DNA of 64,000 nt from the NCBI GenBank assembly GCA_964035575.1, contig OZ037927.1, forward strand, positions 186,001 through 250,000, read 5' to 3'. The number at the start of each line of letters is the position of its first letter. Positions within the stretch are counted from its first letter, which is position 1. Both the position numbers and the translations under genes were made by a program. Below the pieces are notes generated by a model. The model did no database searches. It was given only the letters and a program-made list of their open reading frames with translations, and was not told the DNA's origin. Origin of the DNA: Rhynchopus sp. YZ270_cl-10. Taxonomy: Eukaryota; Euglenozoa; Diplonemea; Diplonemida; Diplonemidae. This document shows positions 52,437 through 62,216 of the stretch, piece by piece.

Positions 52437-53537
52437 CTAAAAAAAAACTCTGGCTTCGTTCCTTCGTTGGATAGAGTTAATTTCCCGCAGTACTTTGTTG
52501 CTACACTTGTCCATGCCGTGTATGGTCTTTAGTGCAGGAACTTCCAAGAGGAAGCATGCACCCACCTTGGTGACTGCTTGTAGACCTGAGACGTCCAGTG
52601 TCGACAACCCTCTGCACTCGTAGAGGAAGTAGTCACCAATCGTCGTGACTGCTTGCAGACCTGAGAGGTCGACGGTCGACAAGGTGGTGCAGTGGGAGAA
52701 GAAGTGGTCACCAACGGTGGTGAGTGCTCGCAGGTGTGAGAAGTCGACTTTTGACAACATGGTGCAATTCGCGAAGAAACACCTGCCAATGGTGGTGACT
52801 GCTTGCAAGCCTGAGAGATCCACTGTCGACAACCCTCTGCACTGGGCGAGAAACCAGCCACCAATGGTGATGACTGCCTTCACTCCTGACAGGTCAACCC
52901 TCGACAACCCTGTGCAGCTGGAGAGAAATCCGATACCAATCGTGGTGACTGCTTGAAGGCCTGAGAGATCCACTGTCGACAACCCTGTGCACCCGATTAG
53001 GAAGTGGTCACCAATCGTGGTGACTGCTCGCAGGCTGGAGAGGTCCACTGTCGACAAAGTGGTGCACCTGTAGAGGAAGCTAGTCCCCACTGCCGTGACA
53101 CAGGGCAGTGCAGGCAGGTGCAGTGTGGTGCCACAGTTGTCATCCACATCGGACACGCAACTGAACACAATGCGCGTCACTTCACTCTCTGAGAAGAAGT
53201 TATCTGGAATCGCAGTCGCAACTTCTGCCTGAAGGAGCAAGCTGGCCACCTTTGGATCCCGCACCTGCTGCAACCTTTCCGCTGTGATGTCTCTCTCACC
53301 CAATGCATGAAGAGCTGTCAGGGCTTCGAACTTCGGTGTCATCGTCAGTGTGATTGTCGCACCAGGTTCCAGTTGCGTGATGTCCTCTCCTTCGTCCTTC
53401 CCTCCAAAACCCATATGAAAGCTGTCTTCGCACAACCCTTCTGCAGACGCCACCTTCTGCCGCATCGTCGCCGTTGTGTCATCCTCACCCACCTCGACCA
53501 CGTAGTCCTTGCTGAAGCCCTGCACAACCAGCTCCAT
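52437..53537 (-). CDS. Ubiquitin-like/LRR protein, family B, long copy
   Basis: A 366-residue protein with a family B ubiquitin-like domain (1-70), a helical linker (to about 115) and about eight 25-residue LRRs (for example LSTVDLSGLQAVTTIGIGFL, LSKVDFSHLRALTTVGDHFF), ending with VPALKTIHGMDKCSNKV. The last residues (REINSIQRRNEARVFF) differ from the short copy and lie where the mobile-element cluster begins, so the natural 3' end may have been replaced. It is the longest intact member here. The regular LVG/T-IG-FL pattern suggests a single curved binding surface. Confidence 0.85.
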   Translation of the reverse strand: MELVVQGFSKDYVVEVGEDDTTATMRQKVASAEGLCEDSFHMGFGGKDEGEDITQLEPGATITLTMTPKFEALTALHALGERDITAERLQQVRDPKVASLLLQAEVATAIPDNFFSESEVTRIVFSCVSDVDDNCGTTLHLPALPCVTAVGTSFLYRCTTLSTVDLSSLRAVTTIGDHFLIGCTGLSTVDLSGLQAVTTIGIGFLSSCTGLSRVDLSGVKAVITIGGWFLAQCRGLSTVDLSGLQAVTTIGRCFFANCTMLSKVDFSHLRALTTVGDHFFSHCTTLSTVDLSGLQAVTTIGDYFLYECRGLSTLDVSGLQAVTKVGACFLLEVPALKTIHGMDKCSNKVLREINSIQRRNEARVFF

Positions 53538-53935
53538 TGTTTTTATGTGTCTATCTCTTCATGGTGGGTTGTTGTGTTGTGTTGTGGGGTGAGGAACAAC
53601 AAGGCACCTCAAAGTGTTACTCCTGCCAGTCCATTTGGACTCGTACAGGCAGTTGGAGACACGGAGTCTGGATGTGAACTTGGAAGGTCACCGCTCGCCG
53701 AAGCTAGACTCGGCCCGAAAAACCGATAAAATCACCAATAAAAAAGCACACACACACCCCTCTTTACTTGCTATTCATCACATGATGTCAGCCTTCATAA
53801 ACAACGAATATAGGTGACACCTCTCTCCACATTCCCAGGCTCTATTCTAGACATTACAAGCCCACAACCCACAATGGTTTTGCACCCACACAGAAGCCCC
53901 CCCTTTCCCCCTTCCCCCTTACGACACACCCATAC
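53538..53935. other. Upstream region of the long LRR gene
   Basis: Repeats the family B upstream sequence (GTTTTTATGTGTCTATCTC and GTTGTG runs), then a 55-base stub of the unrecognised gene tail (53600-53655), then a segment shared with 22372-22428 (53649-53705). Beyond that nothing is recognised until the next gene. Confidence 0.6.
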
Positions 53936-54524
53936 CACCATAACCCGACCACCCCATCCGTCACCACGCGGATCGCACTGACATCCGGTGTCATGGGTGT
54001 GCACGACAGCTCTAACGAGGGTTCCATCAGAATCGCCGCGTCCCCCTCACCCACATCCTCCTTGAATGCGACACGCCTCTGTGCACTCAATGCCAGCTCG
54101 CCTATCAGCAGATGAGCCTCTGTGATGTCCTCTCTGTCACGCAGCACTTCTTNNNNNNNNNNNNNNNNNNNNNNNNNNNNNNNNNNNNNNNNNNNNNNNN
54201 NNNNNNNNNNNNNNNNNNNNNNNNNNNNNNNNNNNNNNNNNNNNNNNNNNNNNNNNNNNNNNNNNNNNNNNNNNNNNNNNNNNNNNNNNNNNNNNNNNNN
54301 NNNNNNNNNNNNNNNNNNNNNNNNNNNNNNNNNNNNNNNNNNNNNNNNNNNNCGAGGTCAGCCTTTTCTGAGAGCGTCTCGTCAAGCCCACCACCACGCT
54401 CGATGTACCGATGCAGGTCTGATACAGTGTCGAACAACGACCGCAGCGCGTGCCGCACCACCTCAGGCACCGTCGCCCATTCGCCTTCCCCGTACTGCAC
54501 GCCTCGTAGAGTGGTGGCGTCCAT
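53936..54524 (-). CDS. Unrecognised helical protein, interrupted by the assembly gap
   Basis: The ATG at 54524 gives MDATTLRGVQYGEGEWATVP, then EVVRHALRSLFDTVSDLHRY and a Glu-rich segment up to the gap. Beyond the gap the reading REDITEAHLLIGELALSAQR continues to SAIRVVTDGVVGLW and a likely donor, GTATGG, at 53935. The frames on each side of the gap differ by its arbitrary length. Both parts look helical. I could not identify the downstream exon with confidence. Family unknown. Confidence 0.6.
54153..54352. other. Assembly gap (200 N)
   Basis: Exactly 200 undetermined bases, probably a fixed-size placeholder, inside the gene at 53936-54524. Confidence 1.
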
Positions 54525-55677
54525 TTAGAAAAAAAAGGTGGGGTTATTGATGCAGGCACCTCCCGCTGGCCCACTGTGCTAGCTTGAGGAAGGTATAAAG
54601 TACCCTGCAGAAAATGTAAAAAAAAAAAGGGGGGAGAGATGGATCGTCGGAAGAAAGGGTTTGATAAATTGATAAAGAAATGACCTCCCCAACCTTCCCA
54701 TCGAAGCTGCAATCCCTTCTCAACCCAAATAAGCGTTTTTGCTCATTGGGCTGAAGGGAGGTCCTATTTTATGCTATTTTTTTGGGGTCGTCGGGCCACC
54801 AAGAGGGTTTTGTGGTCTTGTAAACTCCATTTTGCTAATACCTGCTCGAAAAATTCCATTCAGATTCCAAAATGAGTTAAACTGGTGTTCTGTGTGGCTG
54901 AGCCCGCCCGTACGCCCAGTTACCAAATTCCCGTTGCGCCACGGCCCTCATGCTGCGGAGAGTGTTTTTTTTAGACGTGCAAGGATCTCAGAGATATTGT
55001 GTGCAGTGATCCTGATAATTTCTTGATCACTTGAAAGGTGCAGTGGAGGACCTGGAAAAAGAAACACGACGAATAAAGAGGGATGGCCCTTCAGGAAAAT
55101 GTTGCTTTTTTTTAATTCAGGCAGATTGGCGCAGGAGTGAATAGGGGTGTGGGGAGGGGGGTGGAGAGAGGAAGCAGCGTGCCCTAGACATTACGTCGGG
55201 GCAGCAGAGAGGAGGGGAGAAGAGAAACGAAAGGTTTGACTTTGAAATACAGCAGCCCTCTCGTGAACAGCGTACCTTTGGTACATTGACCGGTGTACCG
55301 GGTGGACCTGAAAAAGGTTTAACTTGACGAAACGTGCTAGAACGCCGCTCAGTCGAGCTCATGCAAAAAGGGAAGAAATGATTAAGATTTTTTTTTTTTG
55401 ATAAATTGTCGGAGTAGTGTAGTTGCCTCGGTTTGTGTTGCCACAGTTGTGCAATCTCCACTTTCCCTTTTTTTTGAAAAGAAGAAGAAAAACTTCGGAC
55501 CAAAATACGTAACTTTTTTTTTTTGTAAAATTAAAATTTTGCAGATATCGACAAAACGGATCGCGTAAAAAACTCCCCCCACCAGAATCTTCTTTTTCGT
55601 TTTTAGAAAATAAGCTAACTCATTTGATAACTTTCTTCCAATATCGCCCCCTCTATTTTGTGTTCAAAAAATATTTC
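54525..55677. other. Intergenic region with dispersed repeats
   Basis: Holds a GATGCAGGCACCTCCCGCTG repeat piece (54549-54610; relatives at 24475, 28455 and 41005), an inverted GGCCGACGACCCC core (54768-54795), a family A SINE-like copy (55237-55325) and a GGAGTAGTGTAGTTGCC repeat (55400-55460). No gene seen. Confidence 0.6.
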
Positions 55678-57255
55678 TTATCGAAACGCCGCTGCTGGCG
55701 GAGGACGTTCCGGGTGGCGCCCTGCGCGGGCGAGACCCCCTCCCGACAGGAACCCACCCCCACGCACTCGCATCGACAGCCCACCACCACCTCCTCCCCT
55801 TGCAGACGGCGCAACAGCCGCACCACCACCACCACCACCCCCCCCTCCACTCACCTCCAAACGCTCTGGCGCTAGCAACCCTCCTCGTTCACTCTGCGCT
55901 GTCGACAACACCAAGGCGCCACTGTGCACACCCGCACCTTCCCCTTCACCATCCGCCCCACGGTGATGTACGTGAACACTGCAGTCAGGACACAACGCTG
56001 ACACTCTGGATAAGTGAAAATCCGCACAATGGCTATGCAAGATGTGCCCACACACCGGAAGCGTCCTCACGACATCGAGGTGGCTGAACGGTTGGACACA
56101 TGTTGGGCAGACCCCGCCGCCCCCTTCACGCACCTCCGCTGCTGCCGCATCTTCAAGCCATTGTGTGACCGGGAGCGCGTAGATTTCATCCTGAGTGAGC
56201 AATCCTGTCGTTTCCGCAGGGGTTCCCTGCGAGCCCCCCCCTGCGGGGTGCGAAGAAGACCCACGCCGCACGGTCTGCCCGCTGACCCCCATCTGCGGGG
56301 CAGCGTCGCGCTGTGATGCGACCCTTGCAGGGTTGCTACGTTTGACACCTTTCCTTGCAGGGGGTGATGCATTGGCAGTGGAAAGACCTCTTGACGCATT
56401 CAATCCGGTTCCGTGAACGCCAAGAGCCGCTAGGTTACGTAAGGTGGTAGATGCAAGCTCGTCGCGATTGACCTCTCTTGGTGCTGTGGCGGGGGTGGCA
56501 TACACCTGAAATGGGTGCATCGAATGGACCAACGGATCTGCCGCACACATTCCGCACAAATTATAGTTCGGACACCGTGTGCACGCGAACCTCGGCCCCG
56601 CGATGGGCTGTCCGTTTTGACACTGCTTGCACTGCACCGAATGGGTCTCTACCACCGTCTCCACCGATTTCTTCCGTGGACCCCGCACCGTCCCCCACAC
56701 CACCCTGCAATAGGGGCACGTCGCCGCGCCATTTCCATTGTGCTGCGCCCATTCCCTCATGCATTCTACATGAATGCTATTCCCACACCCCTTTCGGCAC
56801 CATGTTGTTGTGTCCGGTACGTCCATGGCTTCACAGCATACTGGACATTCTGCGGACTCATCGAGAACCCGCCGTGTCACGCACTGTCCTTTTTTCTTTG
56901 GCTCCACAGCACGACGTTGAGGCACCCGAGATGAAAGCGTTCCGTTCAAAAGACCCTGAACCTCAGCGTCCGAAAGGCTCTTTTGCCATACCACTTCGTG
57001 TCCCACATCTACCTTGAAGACGCGGAGCATGACAAACAAAATATGCGCACACAGCTCCCCACCAGGTGGTGTGCAGCTACAACGCTGGGGGCTCCCAATA
57101 AACACCTTATTTTTCTTATCACTGCCATCTGCCTTGATCACATAGCTCGTAGGTCCTGGCGATGACACCACAAAGAAGCGGCCGTGCAACGCAATGTCAA
57201 TCAGCGGTTCTAAAACAACAGGACAGTGTCGCCTGAAGGAAGCACCCCGTGACAT
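55678..57255 (-). CDS. ZSWIM2-like E3 ubiquitin ligase (SWIM-RING-ZZ-RING)
   Basis: Counted from the ATG at 57255, a 525-residue protein has the domain order of animal ZSWIM2/MEX. A SWIM zinc finger comes first (CSCTPPGGELCAH, about 59-71). RING 1 follows (CPVCCEAM ... CRKGCGNSIHVECMREW ... CPYC, 137-183). A ZZ finger (QCKQC ... CTRCPNYNLCGMC ... HSMHPF, about 207-249) precedes RING 2 (CPTC ... CGHILHSHC ... CPDC, 383-425). ZSWIM2 promotes ubiquitin transfer, with RING recruiting the E2; I infer the same. The ends are a basic linker (about 290-350) and a Gly-rich tail (after 460). The frame is open 27 codons further upstream, but that part is Pro/Ser-rich and pyrimidine-rich, so I prefer the later ATG. 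It is also possible that CTTCCTTCAG just after it is an acceptor and the first exon lies upstream. Confidence 0.92.
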   Translation of the reverse strand: MSRGASFRRHCPVVLEPLIDIALHGRFFVVSSPGPTSYVIKADGSDKKNKVFIGSPQRCSCTPPGGELCAHILFVMLRVFKVDVGHEVVWQKSLSDAEVQGLLNGTLSSRVPQRRAVEPKKKGQCVTRRVLDESAECPVCCEAMDVPDTTTWCRKGCGNSIHVECMREWAQHNGNGAATCPYCRVVWGTVRGPRKKSVETVVETHSVQCKQCQNGQPIAGPRFACTRCPNYNLCGMCAADPLVHSMHPFQVYATPATAPREVNRDELASTTLRNLAALGVHGTGLNASRGLSTANASPPARKGVKRSNPARVASQRDAAPQMGVSGQTVRRGSSSHPAGGGSQGTPAETTGLLTQDEIYALPVTQWLEDAAAAEVREGGGGVCPTCVQPFSHLDVVRTLPVCGHILHSHCADFHLSRVSALCPDCSVHVHHRGADGEGEGAGVHSGALVLSTAQSERGGLLAPERLEVSGGGGGGGGGAAVAPSARGGGGGGLSMRVRGGGFLSGGGLARAGRHPERPPPAAAFR

Positions 57256-58139
57256 AGAGGGTAGAGGGAAGGGGAAAGACCAAAAGGGTGATTTAGGGGG
57301 TCTCGGGGAGGGAAGGGGTGGGGGAGTTTTGCGCAAAATAGAGGGAGGAAGAGGAGGAGAGGGGAAGGGGGTTAAAAAAACAAAATGTGTAAGTGTGAGG
57401 GGAGGAGAGTGTGTGTGCTGTAGTGTGTAGTCCTCTTAAAACAGAAGAGAGTAGTTGAAATGTACTGTAGAAAAAAAAAACGCCGTCGTGTTCATGCAAA
57501 AAAAAGGTGGTTTGTTTGAGCGTTCCTGTACTGTTTTCATCTGCCAAGCAACTCGAAATAAGGTGCTACCTTTTTTCGTGATGGCAGAACCGCGCTTCAC
57601 CCAAACTTAGGCCTATAAGAAGAGGAGAGGATAGAACTGAAAATGGTGAAACAGTAATAAAGTTTCCCTTTTTTTTATTGTTCTTCGTTTTGTTATTGTC
57701 TTCAATTCAATGAAACAAAAAAAGGACGTCAATGAGGTTTAGAAACTGCAAAGTACGTTACTATTTTTTCAAAAAAAAATAATATAAACAAAGAATCTGT
57801 AATTGTTGCCAGAAACCCATCCCTCTCCCCACCCCATCATCCTCACCCCCTTTTTTTTTCTCCTTTGCTTTTTTTTTTTTTTTTTTTTGTTGTGTTTTTT
57901 TGTTGCGATTTCTAAAATCCTGAGATAACGATCACCTCACTTTCTCTCTCTCTCTCTCTCTCCACTGTGGTCTGGGACGAACAAACTCTCAGCTGACTTT
58001 TCTTATGAGCAGTGTACAGGCAGAGACTCTCTGTCAGAGACATGCGGCTCACCACACCACACTCCAATCCAATCCCCTAAGGGTGCAATCCCCCCCAGGA
58101 GGATGGTCCCCCACCCTAGCTGCACCTAGCTGCACCTAC
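57256..58139. other. Intergenic region
   Basis: G-rich on the plus strand next to the ZSWIM2-like gene (the pyrimidine-rich 5' side), then A/T runs, a CT dinucleotide run (57943-57962) and CTGCACCTAG direct repeats at 58119-58140. No gene seen. Confidence 0.5.
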
Positions 58140-60230
58140 CTAGCTGAAGCATGAGTACTCAATGCAGGACACACCCTCCTCGTCGTACTTCTCAGAGGTA
58201 AGCCACTCTTCGCTGAATGAGGGAAGACTCGCAAGCACCTGTGTGTGTGTGGGGGGGTTTTGTTGGGAAAAACGTTTCTTTTGTTTCTTTTTGATAATTT
58301 TGTACAGAGTAACTGAGTATTATACTATAGGCATTACTTACTGAGCCGAATAGAAGACCCCCCCTTGTATTCACCATGTCAGCGCTTTTTTAGATGCAGT
58401 TGGACCTCTACCACGGCGGCCACGCAGCACGGCATAAGTGCGTCCGTTGCCGCCGAGAGCCCCGCCACTCTGGCGGGGCTGATGTGGTGCTGGTGGGGGA
58501 CCCCTACCAAGGGATGTCGCTTGAGGAGCATGGAATGAGTGTTCTACAAAAGTCCTTGAAGCGGAGCAGGAAGAAGTGGCCACAGATGATAACACGTCAC
58601 AGCATTCAGGCAATTCGACGTCGACCCGAGGAAGTGCCCATGCACAGTGCATGGTCAGGGAAACCTTAAGAAAATGGAGTTCTGCCGCGGAAGGGGCCAA
58701 GCAGAGGAAGTTGCGCCCCAACGTGCACACACACACAACTGGGAAAAAGAGGAGAAGTCACGCAACCTCTCATTGACATACAAATATTTGCTCCAAATGG
58801 CAATTTATTTCAAAAAAAAAAAAAGACGCATGCTATCACATACCGACGCCCCAGAGAACACCAGCTCCGCCCGCGCTGGGTCCTCCACAACTTTGACAAT
58901 CGCCGAGCTCGGTCCCTTCAGGTCTGTCACTTCGCTCTGCAGTCTCCGTCCTATACCCTTGAAGAGTGTGTTCCCACCCGAGAGAATGACGTTCGCCATC
59001 ATCTCCGCTCGGGAGTCGATCCCGCACGACTGGATGCTGCTCCACACAAGGCGGTGCCAGCCCTTCTCCTCGGAATCCATGCGGGTCGGGTTGAAGAGCA
59101 CCTCTGGTGCTTTGAAACGTTCGTCCGTGAGGCGCACCTTCTGCTGGTCGGGGAGCACGTAGACACCCTGTGGGTTGGAAGGTGGGGTGTGGAGGTGGGT
59201 GTGGGATATGTGGGGTGAGGGTGTGAAGGAAAGTGTTTGTGAGAAGCAGAAAAGAGGGGCTTTCGAAGAAAAGTAAAGAAGCAGCAGGTCTGCAGTACAC
59301 ACAATGTTTGATCCCAACTATAAAGGAACACAGAAAAAAAGTTGACTTTGAAATACAAAGCTCCTCTTCGTGAAGCAGTGTGCCTTTGGTACAGAATATG
59401 ACCCCCAAACCATGCAGTTCCTACAATCCATTTTTACATCTGATTTAAAAAAAAAATGCTCATACGTCGAACTCATCGTCCCCATCCTTCCCTGCCTGGA
59501 GACACCTCTCCAGCTCGTCGTCGAAGTCCTCCGCCACGTAGCATAGGTCCTCCTTGATGCTTTGCACGTACTGCATTTCACGGTGGGTCGAGAAGTTGTA
59601 CCCCTTCTGGAACAGCATCCGCTGCAGCACCTTGGTCACTTCCCGCCCTGCGATGTTCGACCGCAGCACGCCCTGCTTCTCCACAAACCCATTAAAAATC
59701 GGCACCGTGTGTGTCACACCATCCCCAGAGTCGAGCACCAACCCGGTCGTCCTTCCACTCGCATACAATGAGCACAACGCCTGCATCTTAATCTGCAGTG
59801 CCGGCACCTCCATGGCCTCGAACATAATTTCGACCATCTTTTCGCGGTTTTTTTTGGGGTTGAACGGAGCCTCCGTCAGAAGTACCGGGCGGTCGGACGG
59901 TTCTTCTTCGATATCTTCATAGGCACGTTCCCACAGAGCCTGCATGTCTGCCCAATCCTTGATGATGCCGTCCTCCATCGGGTAGTTTATGTTGATCCCA
60001 CCGTGCTGCTCCAGGACATCTTCCCCATAGAATACAGTGTCCGTCTCCGTCCCCTCCGTTTTGCTTCGCTTAAGAAGCTTCCTGCCGCGGTTGGGGCGGC
60101 CCACGATGTTCGGGATGACCGCCTGTGGACGCGAGTCGCCAGCGATCCCTACCTTAAGCGCGCCGCTGCCGTTGTCAATGATGACTGCAGGGTCGAATTG
60201 GAGCTCGTTATCCGAATTTGTGTCGGACAT
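58140..60230 (-). CDS. Divergent actin-family protein (3 exons)
   Basis: Exons 60230-59466, 59167-58844 and 58238-58140 join in phase 0 to 395 residues (255, 108 and 32). Donors are GTATGA and GTATGT; acceptors are CCCACAG and CACACAG. The actin fold signatures are present: phosphate loop IIDNGSGALKVGIAGDSRPQ (17-36), YPMEDGIIKDWADM (83-96), LLTEAPFNPKKNREK, phosphate loop 2 VLDSGDGVTHTVP (165-177), ILSGGNTLFKGIGRRL, and the C-terminal LASLPSFSEEWLTSEKYDEE. The DNase-I-loop region is replaced by a basic insert (NRGRKLLKRSKTEG), the actin KCF end is missing, and DDELERC plus an acidic stretch ends exon 1. It is therefore an actin-related or strongly diverged actin protein; I cannot assign an ARP class. 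Intron 1 holds a SINE-like copy and intron 2 is 605 bases. CCTCAG, about 27 bases before the ATG, may be a splice acceptor. Confidence 0.93.
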
Positions 60231-60991
60231 TGTTTTGTTTTTTGTTGGGACCGTTTCCTGAGGAATTATTTTTTTTTTTTTGGGAGAAGAAAAAAAAGGA
60301 GTGTGTGAAAATGTAGCGGGGGGCACAACAGAGAATAAGGTAGGGGGGGCCGGGGACCGGGCTTATTCTCTGCTGTGGCGGGGGGGAGGGGGAAGAGAAA
60401 AAAATTCTGAGTGAGCGGATTTGAAAAAAAAACGTTAGCGGCAAACACATAAAATATTTTTTGCGTCGTCCCTTTCTGGGGAGGGGGAACACAAAAAAAA
60501 AGGGAAGCAGCATCTGCTGCAGATTTGGAGACCGTTCCATTCGGATACAACAGAGTGAGAGACAAAAAAGAAAGAATAGTTTATAAGGTGATCCTAAGCC
60601 TCACGTTGCTTAGTCACCTTAAAAGCTAAAGATGATTCCCAGCCCTCTCACGTTTGCTTATCTGCATGTAGATTCCATACTTAAAAAAGCTCACCACACT
60701 CACCTCAAAAACGCAGCACAGCACAGCACATTGTACACGGTAAATAAATCATTTAAAAATCCCCATAACCCACCCGTGTTCCCATTCCCCCCCGGGCAAA
60801 AAAGTGTTTTTCGCTTTTAAGAAGAACTGCTACACCTTTTTTTGCGTCTCGCAAACACAATCCCATTATTCTGTTCTTTTGTTGGAAAACCTTTGGTTGT
60901 ATTTAGTTGTAGCTACCCTAGAGTGTGCTCCACTATGCTCAACACTTTGTGTCGCCACAGACGTTTTTCTTCTTCTCTCCCTGTATTGCGT
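60231..60991. other. Intergenic region with a hairpin repeat
   Basis: C-rich and T-rich 5' side of the actin-family gene, then the palindromic repeat AAGGTGATCCTAAGC ... GCTTAGTCACCTT at 60581-60618. Nothing else is recognised up to the next gene. Confidence 0.5.
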
Positions 60992-61650
60992 TCAATCCGT
61001 CTTCACCTTAGCCCCGGAGAAGACGCGCTTCACGCTTTGCATAAGGCATTTTGCGTAGCTTACCTGAAAAGAGGAGGTTTTTTTATGGTAACAATGTGAC
61101 AAAAAATAAAAGCATACCAGACAGTACACAAGCCCGAGACATGACAGAAGTATAGACGCTCCGCCTGCAGCGAGCAGAGTACCGCAGACACCCCACCAGC
61201 CAAAGAAGCGGCGCTGTGTGTGTGTGTTGGGTGTTTTTTTTTTGTTGTGTCGACAATCACCTGCTAGTGGATCTGTACTCAATGTCGCCCGAAGGCCTAA
61301 TGTACTTAAAAGATATCGACGGGAGGCTTTTTTTTATCATTATCGTCAATGAGATTACCTGTTATTATATTATATTTGCATACGTTCCGCTCGTCCCATT
61401 GGATGTCTTGAGGCATCTTCATTTTCTGCATTCTTGTCACACTAAGCATAGGTGAGTAGAGGCCAAGGTACAGGCAGAAGCACCCCGCCGCAAGCCCCAC
61501 AAGCATCGACAGCAGGTCCTCAAGGCTTGCGCCGAAGAGCGGGCGGTACGTCTTCGCGGGCTCTGCGTTCACAGACTCCTCCGCCTCTGCCACATCCTCC
61601 ACTGGTGCAGCCACCTCTTCGTGTGCCGGGGGCTGTGTTTCGGCCACCAT
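60992..61650 (-). CDS. Small two-helix membrane protein (3 exons)
   Basis: Exons 61650-61441, 61213-61118 and 61063-60992 join in phase 0 to 125 residues. Intron 2 is short (54 bases, GTATGC to TTTTCAG); intron 1 uses GTGACA if the reading is right, unlike the GTAT donors elsewhere, so that boundary is less sure. The N-terminus is acidic (residues 1-33). It is followed by hydrophobic segments at about 46-66 (LLSMLVGLAAGCFCLYLGLY) and 78-102 (VCGTLLAAGGASILLSCLGL), forming a likely membrane hairpin, and a basic C-terminus (SVKRVFSGAKVKTD). Size and layout recall small ER hairpin proteins such as signal-peptidase subunits, but no family signature is visible. A pyrimidine tract and AG lie about 15-30 bases upstream of the ATG. 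Confidence 0.72.
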
Positions 61651-62216
61651 TTGGGCTGTGCTGTGTTCTCCTTCAAGGAAAGGTGGGAGAGAAGGTGTGG
61701 GGTGGGAAGCGGGAAGGCAATGTATAACAAATATGTCAAATGGAGCCAGGTCTGTTGCTTCTAAGGTTATAACGTCTAGTATATTGTGGCCTTGGTTTGT
61801 GCCCCTCCCTCCCTCCCTCCCTCAAGCCTTTTGCTTTTGTTTTGTATCTAAGAACACAACAAAAAGGTATCCATTTGAGAACGTTTTTTTTAGTGTGGAC
61901 TGTCTGAAACGGCAGTGACACTATGTACTGCAATGTAGAGTTTTCTCTCCTTTGTTATGCCATCAAAAAGAGACTTCTATAGTCATATAAATCCCGCTCA
62001 GTATACCTCGGCTGATCGAAGAAAAAAATAGAAACTTAACACTCATCGCACGATAAAATCCATGGGAGAGGTTGTGGTGAAAACGACACACACCTCGACC
62101 TGTTTTGGTGAGGAGTGGCTCTGCAGCGCGGTTCGTCCCTAGAACCGTAGTGTGTTTTTTTTCTATTTCCTCCTTCATTTCATGAGGGTGACAAAAAAAA
62201 GAAAATCCACACAAAA
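61651..62216. other. Intergenic region with a SINE-like copy
   Basis: A family D SINE-like copy fills about 62030-62200 (CATGGGAGAGGTTGTGGTGA and GGCTCTGCAGCGCGGTTCG). A CCCT run lies at 61804-61825. No gene seen. Confidence 0.6.

Noticed and set aside
58371-58736. Overlapping frames inside intron 2 of the actin-family gene
   Set aside because: Intron borders are strong and both frames lack recognisable features; probably intronic sequence of higher GC.
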